Source: Liolophura sinensis
Lineage: Eukaryota; Mollusca; Polyplacophora; Chitonida; Chitonidae
Assembly: GCF_032854445.1 (NCBI RefSeq)
Contig: NC_088302.1
Span: 29,791,979 to 29,855,978, forward strand
Length of the DNA: 64,000 nt
Direction: 5' to 3'
Shown here: one piece after another, positions 27,201 to 36,200 of the stretch
Layout: each line of letters begins with the position of its first letter
Numbering within the stretch: position 1 is the stretch's first letter
The notes under the pieces: generated by a model
The model's database searches: none
Seen by the model: only the letters and a program-made list of their open reading frames with translations
What the model was told of the DNA's origin: nothing
Translations under genes and position numbers: made by a program

Positions 27201-30200
27201 TTGGTCCCAGAGTACGCCAGTCATGGTGGAAATACAGGACGGAATCCGGACATTCCAAGATGAATTGTTATACGGTTACGGTCAAAATTACAGAGAATTC
27301 AACAAGTCCAGGCGGTATTACGAGATCAGTACGCGTGGCTTGTTGGATACGGCTCAAAAACTCTCAGCTGTTCTTCTGAAAAGTTATTGGCTACTAGGCA
27401 ACACTAGTGCTGCGGCCAGGGGACGTAACCATGTCAGAGCTAACACTCTGTATAGTGCCTTTTTGAACACCATTAAAGAGGCAGAGAGAAGCCAAGTGAA
27501 ACTGTCCCAAGAGCTAGAAGAGTTATTCCAGCGATATATAGAAAACCGTCGGGGAGTTGTGTCGCTGTATAAAACGTTAATGAGTATCGGGGCCAACACA
27601 ACAACGGATTCTTGGAGTTTGTGTAAAGATGTGAAACAAATGAAATCCCTCGCGGAGAGACTAAAAATCAAGATGTCATACCTCCAGGATTCCATGGATT
27701 CTGTAGTTAGAGGATATCTCAAAAATGACTTCAATAAAACAGCTATGGGAAATCGGCTGAAAGATGACAAAATATTCAAAGAAATGAATGAGGTTGAGGT
27801 AGGTATAAATATATGATGGGAAAGTTTATTATCATATAAACGAATATCAAGTGAACCAAAATGAAATCTTTAGACACAGATTGTTATGTGAAGGTCATGA
27901 CATCGTATCTGGTATTTCTAACTGTGCCAACGTGATCATGGTTGTCTGAATATAAAGATTGCTGAATAGCCAAGGAGATGTAAAAGTAATAAAGTCAAAT
28001 GGTAAGGTTGCTATTGGGTATAGTACCATCCATTTGCAGTTTGATCAACCGTATACACACTTCCAATACGTGTTGTGAAATTACTTTTAAAGATCCACCC
28101 ACGGGAACAAGGCAATACATTTGTTCTGTGCGTTTAAAATAGGATGACAAATCGAACACCCTTACTTCACAGTCAAGTCTCAAATCTGACATACGACCTG
28201 TGACGTGACACATCTAATCCTCGACGATACCATGATTGCTGAGTCGCAATTTGTTACCGAAGTAAGCTTATTAAAAGAAGCCCATTGAAAGCAAAAACAG
28301 CATATATGTATGTATATATGTATATGTATTCTGCTGGTTATAATATGTATTGGAGGGGGGTGCCGTGGCTCAGTTGCTTAGCGCCCTAGCGCGGCGTAAT
28401 GACCCAGGAGCCTCTCACTCGCTGTGAGTTCAAGTCCAGCTCATGCTGGCTTCATCTCCGGCCGTAAGTGAAAATGTCTTCAGCAACCTGCGGATGGTCG
28501 AGGGTTTCCCCCGCGCTCTGCCCGGTTTCCTCCCACCATAATGCTGGCCGCCGTCGTATGAGTGAAATATTCTTGAGTACAGCGTAAAACACCAATCAAA
28601 TAAACAAATAAATAATTTGTTTCAGACAATATTCTTGTGGTATTCTTGTGATAAAAATCGTGGCTGTGGTCATTTAAAACAAACCCATTGTCAGATTCCT
28701 CTATCTTCAGAAATATAGCCGAGTATGTTTCGCTGCCTGTGTGTTGTCAAGTTGTTCACTGAGTCGGTTTTATAAGCCCATACCGAAGGAGGTGGCTCCA
28801 GTGTATGGTGTATCCACTTACCCATCACTGGACAAAAGAACTAGCCATAATCGTGGGCATGCAAATTGCACCTCTAGGTCAGCTTTTCACTTTTTGGTTT
28901 ATCCACTCAATCAGCTAACAAAACATAGCCTATATCAAACAAGACTATAGTAAACAGACTAAAGCCAGACCAGTCACGACAGTGTGATAGTTGGCAAATC
29001 ATCACATGAAATCCGGTAGCTTGTCAGTTCGCCTCATTTAGGGTTTCATTCTAGCTATTCATGAAAATGGCTAAAGAGAAGGAACTTACTTCACCTCTAG
29101 CATCATGGCTTCAGTAGATAAAAAATAATGCAGTTATGTTATTAGCGATACATATGTAGATAGTAGCATGTGTCAGTCACTGTACAGGGAAACATATGAC
29201 ATGAGTAATATTATTTATGACAAATGTGGTAACCGCCTCAAATACCCTTTTCCTGTTTCTTTCGGGGATTAAAACATGAGTGTACCTAAATCATGCAAGT
29301 CAGGAGAAAGCCTGTTGCTGTATAGATATTTAGATCTATTCATAGATATTATTATGATTAACTGAATCTTTGGCCGAACAAGATTTTGATCGTCTGACGC
29401 ATTTCCTTGACGCTCAACTCTCCCTTGGTTGCCTGAACACATATACTGGATATATTCACAAAGACTAAGATACATGATCCTGATTTACCTAGCACAATAT
29501 TAAGAGTCATTATGTTTGGCCGGAAGACCGAGCAATTCGCCTCAGTTAATAACGTCGAACTAACTTAAAGGTTATCTCGTCTTCTACATCATAAAAAGGG
29601 GAACATGGATGTAGTTATCGATGCTATGTTTAAATACCGATGTCTTTAATGAATCTAATCAGGCTATTCATTAGAAGCGTGACAGAGTTGCCGTGCCTTT
29701 ACAGGCCGGAACTGAAGGCTCTAATTGGTGGAGAACCAGTAATACGACCCACCATCCTTTGCCTATTCACTGTGATAATGATCAATAGGCTGTCCGCCAT
29801 ATGATTTTCCCAGCTCTAAAAACTGTCCCGACTGCAACCGTAGTCGGTAAATCAAGAGCACCGTTGCCATGTCAACGAGCGGGTATTTTCGCAAAACGGG
29901 CAGTTGCCGGCAATAATTAGCGTCTGCTTCACGACTAACAAGGGACATTATCAAGCGGTTTGATGCACGTGGTTGTCCATTGTCTCCCTAGCTAAAGGTC
30001 GCATGACATGTGATGTGGAAAAAACTTGGCGAGGTGGCGAGGTAATGATGTTCTGACATGCACACCTTATTCCAAGCCGCGTCCAGCACCGTACAACCTT
30101 GTCCGTGGTGCTTGCGGCATAGTACATAGAACAATACATACACTATAGACAGAAGTATGCCATAACAACCGTTTGCAATAACACTTTTTACCTCAGGAAT

Positions 30201-33200
30201 TGCAGACTATACCAATTAAGTATAGATCATGCGTTTAATCATAGATATAGCAAAAGTTAATCATCATTTAACCGAAAATGCCGCTGTTTGGCCCAGCCTA
30301 GAGGGTTAATCAATGTAAAATTTATATCCCGCTTGTATCTAGCGCTGCGATCGGTAGTTAGCGCTGCCACAATGGCCTATGACCTTGTGCGGAGTTTCAG
30401 TCATGCCTGCATAGATAACATGCGTGAAGATAGAGTAGCCACAACGCTGTTTTGACTTTCTGCAAATATGGGACCATTTGATTGCCTGTTCTAGCCGTCG
30501 ATGATTTTCGGTACAAGAGAGAGCGGCAACAGTGCCTTTATGTAAAACTTGTTACATCGGATATTCACATAGCTGCAGTGTTTGAGCATTATTGGATTTG
30601 AGCGGGTATAGTTTTCCATTATCATTAAAATCGGTTGCCTGAATATAAGGTTGAATATGTATTTGGATTCGACTGTGAAGTGGTAACGGTATCTAAGATC
30701 TTAAGAAGAAATAGATGTTCGACATTTTGTTGTTGTTTTTGTTGAGGTCTATTTTTTGGTGTGAAATTGATTTCACACGAAATCACGCTTCAGCACTCGA
30801 GATTTGCTTGTTACGTGTTCACATATATGTTTTCAAAGAAAATTCACGTGAAGAGGTGGTATTTAGCAGTATATCACCTGTATCTCCCGACACCCTTCCC
30901 TTATTTTCCCAAAGCTCCTGTATAAGTCCGCTCAAATGTGTTGACTTAGCTCATCTCATGGCAAGGACGTATGCTGCTATGGTGATTAGACAGGTCATTA
31001 GACATGGTGCATGTCACGAGACCGCCATCGTGCCTTTCCATATAGTAATATTAAGCCTACATATAGCCTGAAGGGTTATCGTACCTGGCCCTACAGGACA
31101 ATTTCACGTTCATGTACCTTTCCAACTCCAGTCCGTCCTAATACCTGGTATACACTAGATCCCACAAGTTAGGTTAGGCTTGAGATTAATGAGTGTGAAA
31201 TTTAGCACTCGTCGGTTTGACTTCTCCACACAAAAGTTTTAATGGCTGGATTATTCTTGCAAGAGGGTTTGCCGGTGTAGGTTTTGACATCTTTTAATCC
31301 CGTATTATATTGAGTCTCTATGAAACTTGAGCAGTAGGTTTGGAAAAGAAACTACAGGTGCGTATAGCCTGGCTCGCTGGGTCTGGCATAATGGTGCTGT
31401 AGGAAGCGGTGGGGCAGGCGGCGGTTGAGGCTGTACTACTGCACTTTCAAAAGTGGGGTAGCCAGCATATGCTCTATATCTAAAAACTAAATTTGTGCCA
31501 AAATGTGCAGCATAGGCCTTCTTCATCATAACCTTGAGCATGGATATTTTTGTCTCATAAAACACGTTCAAACGCGCGTTCGGTAACAGACGCACATAAA
31601 TAGGCTTTGCATACAAGTATTAAACCTTACATATAAGCAATCCTCTGGTTCAGACTGTCCACACAGCCCCATATCAATGATCAACCCGTAGAGTGTTCGG
31701 ATAAAGCCATTCTAGCATTTCATAAAAAGGTATCATTTCATTTTTAACTCGTGATTACTTCGCGAATTCCTTTCTGTTCCGAATATTTCATTCAAATGAC
31801 CTCGGTTAGTTGGGTGGGTGAAAGAAACTCGACACAGCCATGAGAAACCGCTGCACCTCGACAGTTGTCTGATAAACCACCTGACGTAAGGCAGTAACCC
31901 AGCGATCTGAAGCTTGCTTGGAAAGTTTAACCTTATTCTTAGGTGAACTGAGACAGCGTAGCGCTGCCTGCGATGGTCTTCATTTCACTCATTTTATATA
32001 ATATTTGTATCAATTTAACCAATAAATCAATTAACGAACCTCTCACCAATACGGCCACTGTGGGTTCAAGCCCCAGGTCTTCCTAGCTTCCTCCCCTGCA
32101 GTACACGGGATAGCCTGCAACCATCTGCGGATGGTCGTGGGTTTTTCCCCGGTTCTCCGATCATAACGTTGGCTGCCGTCGTATAAGTGAAATATTCTTG
32201 AGTACAGCGTAAAACACAAATCAAATAAATGAATAAAATCATAAATCTATTAATCAGCACTGCTATTGACCTTTCATTACAGTCCATCGTACGCAGTATC
32301 TTATCCATGACAAACCGAATGCAGCTGGATGGGTGGAATCTGGTGAACCCGATTAAACCTATATCTGCTCGTCTCAGCGAGTTCGGACTGATGGAACCAA
32401 CTAAGGTCCAGCTTATCTTTGACCGGCTTACCTTTTCCTTGCTGAGCAAAGAGGTGAAACATCTGAACGACGAGATCCAGACGAGCCTGAGCATAATACG
32501 GTCGTACCAGGAGGAACTATCCGACTACACTCGATCTAACAGGATCAACGAGGATTTCTATAAGTAAGTCAGACACGGCTAAATTCTACCTGACAACCCT
32601 AATCAGTCTGTCTAGGATTTTCTGTACATGTAACTAACTACGAGTCTGTTCCAATTTTCATACACAACGTTTAATTCGTTGCAGACAAGAGCTTCAAGTC
32701 GATAATGCCGGGCTCCAGATTTTAGAAAAACAATATGGACCAACACACTGCAACACTACGCCAAAAGATTATACATGTAAATAGTAGGAAAGGCCGATAT
32801 GATGTGAGTCAGAGGCCATTGCCAGCTTTCACTTAGTTCAGAAATACGGCATGAGATCACTACAGTGTACGCGGCTCTGAGTGACAGCCAGGATTAAATG
32901 TAACGCTCGTCCCTTATATATATTTTTTTTCATACGCGGCCATCACAGTTCATAGTGTATTTTCATATTTTCTGCTAGGAAGACTTGAACTGGATAATTG
33001 CGACTTAAATTATTTGATTGTCGTAAAACACTATGAGCCATGGAGTGTGTGGGGGAATCGGGAAGCGAAGAAATAAAGGGTGAAACTATAGGGATGACAC
33101 TCGCATACAGGTCTATACCGTGCCCTTATAAAGGGTATTTCTGTAGGGAGAATGACTGTGGGTCTAGAGAAAGGATTAAAGAACAGGACTTCCACGCTAT

Positions 33201-36200
33201 TTTTATTAGTACCTAAAAGAAGAAAGGCGAGAGATTCTCAGACATGTCAATCTGTTTTATGAACAAAAAAATGCTGTGCTGCCAATAACGCCAGCATATC
33301 ATTGTAAGTGTTGGAAGTGCACTGTTTCTAGCCAAAGTTAGCATGGTACCCGGCTGATGTTGATTGTTCCAAATCCATTGACTTCGTTGAACTCCCCTGT
33401 CTTGTAAAATGGTAGAAGTATGTACTGCAGCGAATCTTTTAGACATACCCGCGCAGGTTTTCCATATCGCTGGCTCAGTCGATTGAAGCGTTGTTCTAAT
33501 TCAGGTTCGAATCCATTTCCCGGCTGCAGATTTATGTGAACAGGTTTGTCAAGTATACCTGGCAAAGGGAGATGTTTCTTCCCCTATTTTATCCTCCCAT
33601 AAATCTAAAAAGTTAAATATTCTTCAGTACAGCGTTAAACATTTATCAAATATAAATAAATCAGTATTCAAGTGCTTGACAGGCAATAAATAAAATGCAC
33701 ACTCGTGGGAATGAGAAATGGGCTGCACTATCACAAAAACAATTTTAAAAAAAAGATATCCAGTGGTCAATTTTTAGTGAGTATTAAGCACTCAATAGAT
33801 TATGCTTAAGACATGGCTGTCAGCACTGCGCGAAGAATGAGTGATTGATAAAACGTCAAGAACGATTATGCATAAATAATATACCTTGAGTTAAGGCGTC
33901 CCAAGTGGATAAAGGTTGACGCGCAGCACCGAGGTAAACAGGCGTCAGCAGTGCTGTAGATAACTGCCTACCTCATCAAAGATTCCCAGTCAATGGACCA
34001 TCTCTATTTAAATCATGTCGTGCTGTATTGTCTTGTAAATGCTGTTTATCGATTTACCATGGAGAGATGCCTCCTTCAGTACGATAGGTAAACCCTCAGC
34101 CTACCTGGCTCGACCGATAACCCAGCATAATTAGAGGAAATTACCTTTCAAGCAAGGCGTCCGAACATTGATTTGAATCTCTCTTCATCGGAGAGAAACG
34201 GGTGCTTGATAAGCACTGGTTTTCTGCACAAAGGAAACTCGTTCTTCTCGCACGTAATTGTCGGTGATTTCCATCGGGGGCAGTGCGTGCTGGTGGAAAG
34301 ACTTGTGATCTGCCGACCGGAGAGATTAGCATGTCGAGCACACAGAAGGAAAAAACTTAATTGTCCCTTGCACAGCAAAATAAAAAAAATGCTGGTTAAG
34401 ACTGCCATCCATCTTCACGAACACATATCATAGATTTTTTCACTACGTGTTATTGCCTTGAATCTGCACGTGTTTAAGTGCCATTACGTAGTGTTTTACC
34501 GTCTGCTATCCTCGCATTTCATCATTCAATGTCGGGCTGAAATACAACCATGAGCCATTTCTTTCCTCAGCGGCTGTACCTTACTTACAGTTTAAATCAA
34601 ACGTTGTCGTATGTTTCGTGCTCGACTGGCTGTAAAATGGCCTTATGTCATCGCAGAATCGATCAATGTATGTAATTGTAACCCTGCTATACAGCCCTTA
34701 ACTAAGTAGACTGTGATAAGTGTACATTACAGGGCATATCTCGCAATGCGCATATAATATACTGGACGTATCTTGCAGTCGAAGAGAAATAACGAAAGCA
34801 AAAGTCTTAAACAAGGACTGTATCACTATATATAAACATACTCAAATTTAAACATAAAGAATGGCATGGGGTATTAACTCACGTCAAGTCTCTTTAGAAT
34901 TCACTCGGCTTGTGTATACTCAAAAGTTAAACAAGGAGTCCATTTTTGACGGACACGATAATACAATGCCACATGTCAAAAAACGAATGTCATCCAAAGT
35001 TTTTTTGACCATGGGGTGGAACTTAAGGTGGATCGCTTTCATTTTGCTTCCGCACAATAGGCGTGATCGCTGAACATTTCACACCCTCCTACACAAGCCG
35101 GTTCAAAACTGTAAAAAAAACTCAGTCGTATAACTTAATCTGCATTACACGTAAACATCATGATGCTTGCCGCTGTCGTATAACTTAATCTGCAGTACAC
35201 GTAAACATCATGATGCTTGCCGCTGTCATATAAATTAATCTGCAGTACACGTAAACACCATGATGCTTGCCACTGTCGTATAACTTAATCTGCAGTAGAC
35301 GTAAACACCATGATGCTTGCCGCAGTCGTATAACTTAATCTGCAGTAGACGTAAACACCATGACGCTTGCCGCTGTCGTATAACTTAATCTGCAGTAGAC
35401 GTAAACACCATGGCGCTTGTCGCTGTCGTATAAATTAATCTGCAGTAGACGTAAACACCATGATGCTTGCCGCTGTCGTATAACTTAATCTGCAGTAGAC
35501 GTAAACACCATGATGCTTGCCGCTGTCGTATAACTTAATCTGCAGTAGACGTAAACACCATGACGCTTGTCGCTGTCGTATAAATTAATTTGCAGTACAC
35601 GTAAACACCATGATGTTTGCCACTGTCGTATAAATTAATCTGCAGTAGACGTAAACATCATGATGCTTGCCGCTGTCGTATAAATTAATCTGCAGTACAC
35701 GTAAACACCATGATGCTTGCCGCTGTCGTATAACTTAATCTGCAGTAGACGTAAACACCATGATGATTGTGTTTACGAAATTTACAAAACTTGAAACGCC
35801 TAGAACATACCTTGCGTCTTTCCAAAATCATTGGAAACTGTTGGCTGATCCTCTTTGCATGATTCCGCCCTATTTTCGTACTTTCTTAGTTCTGTCATGG
35901 TTTGTTATATGCGTCGTTTTGGGAATTGGTCTTGCCATTATTGATCTGGTTGACGGTTGGTATACGAATGTCTGTTTCGACGCACAGATCCAATCAGATA
36001 TGATATGAGTATAGAAGAACTGTTTTTTTTCTGCTTCAGAGCCAATCTATTACAGCTGGAGTTGTACTTTCCTGACCTAACCGAGACTCGCATCACGCAG
36101 AGAATCGCATACGGCTTATTTGATCTGGCTTGTAAGTTCCCTGGCTTGTTTACATTCTGTGATATTACAATCCTTTCTGAACAATGTAACATTGTTGTAA

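Larger units (their letters stand above)
27799..32282 (+). other. DEG/ENaC intron 8
   Basis: About 4.5 kb. Contains a full-length SINE (28355-28614), a TIR-family relic (28955-29075) and another SINE close to the acceptor (32038-32238). Open frames at 30715-31071 and 31305-31616 show no domain or exon signals. Confidence 0.7.
32777..36039 (+). other. DEG/ENaC intron(s) between exons 10 and 11
   Basis: About 3.3 kb with a second SINE type (33455-33661), a 50-bp satellite (35122-35772) and an unexplained open frame (35760-36008). Phase arithmetic predicts a further exon here that I could not identify with confidence. Confidence 0.55.

Noticed and set aside
27384-27779. 131-codon frame on the minus strand
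   Set aside because: Lies wholly inside channel exon 8 on the other strand; a shadow of real coding sequence.
26713-27816. A 367-codon frame that could be read as a separate gene starting at 26713
   Set aside because: The first codon is TTG, the frame is open upstream to a splice acceptor at 26626, and the part before it encodes conserved channel sequence; the end beyond 27798 is intron.
30715-31071. 118-codon frame with a hydrophobic start
   Set aside because: No domain, and it sits in an intron without convincing splice sites; AT-rich sequence easily gives such frames.
32988-33045. Possible missing exon after TTTTCTGCTAG near 32982
   Set aside because: The only open phase would form TGA at the junction with exon 10.
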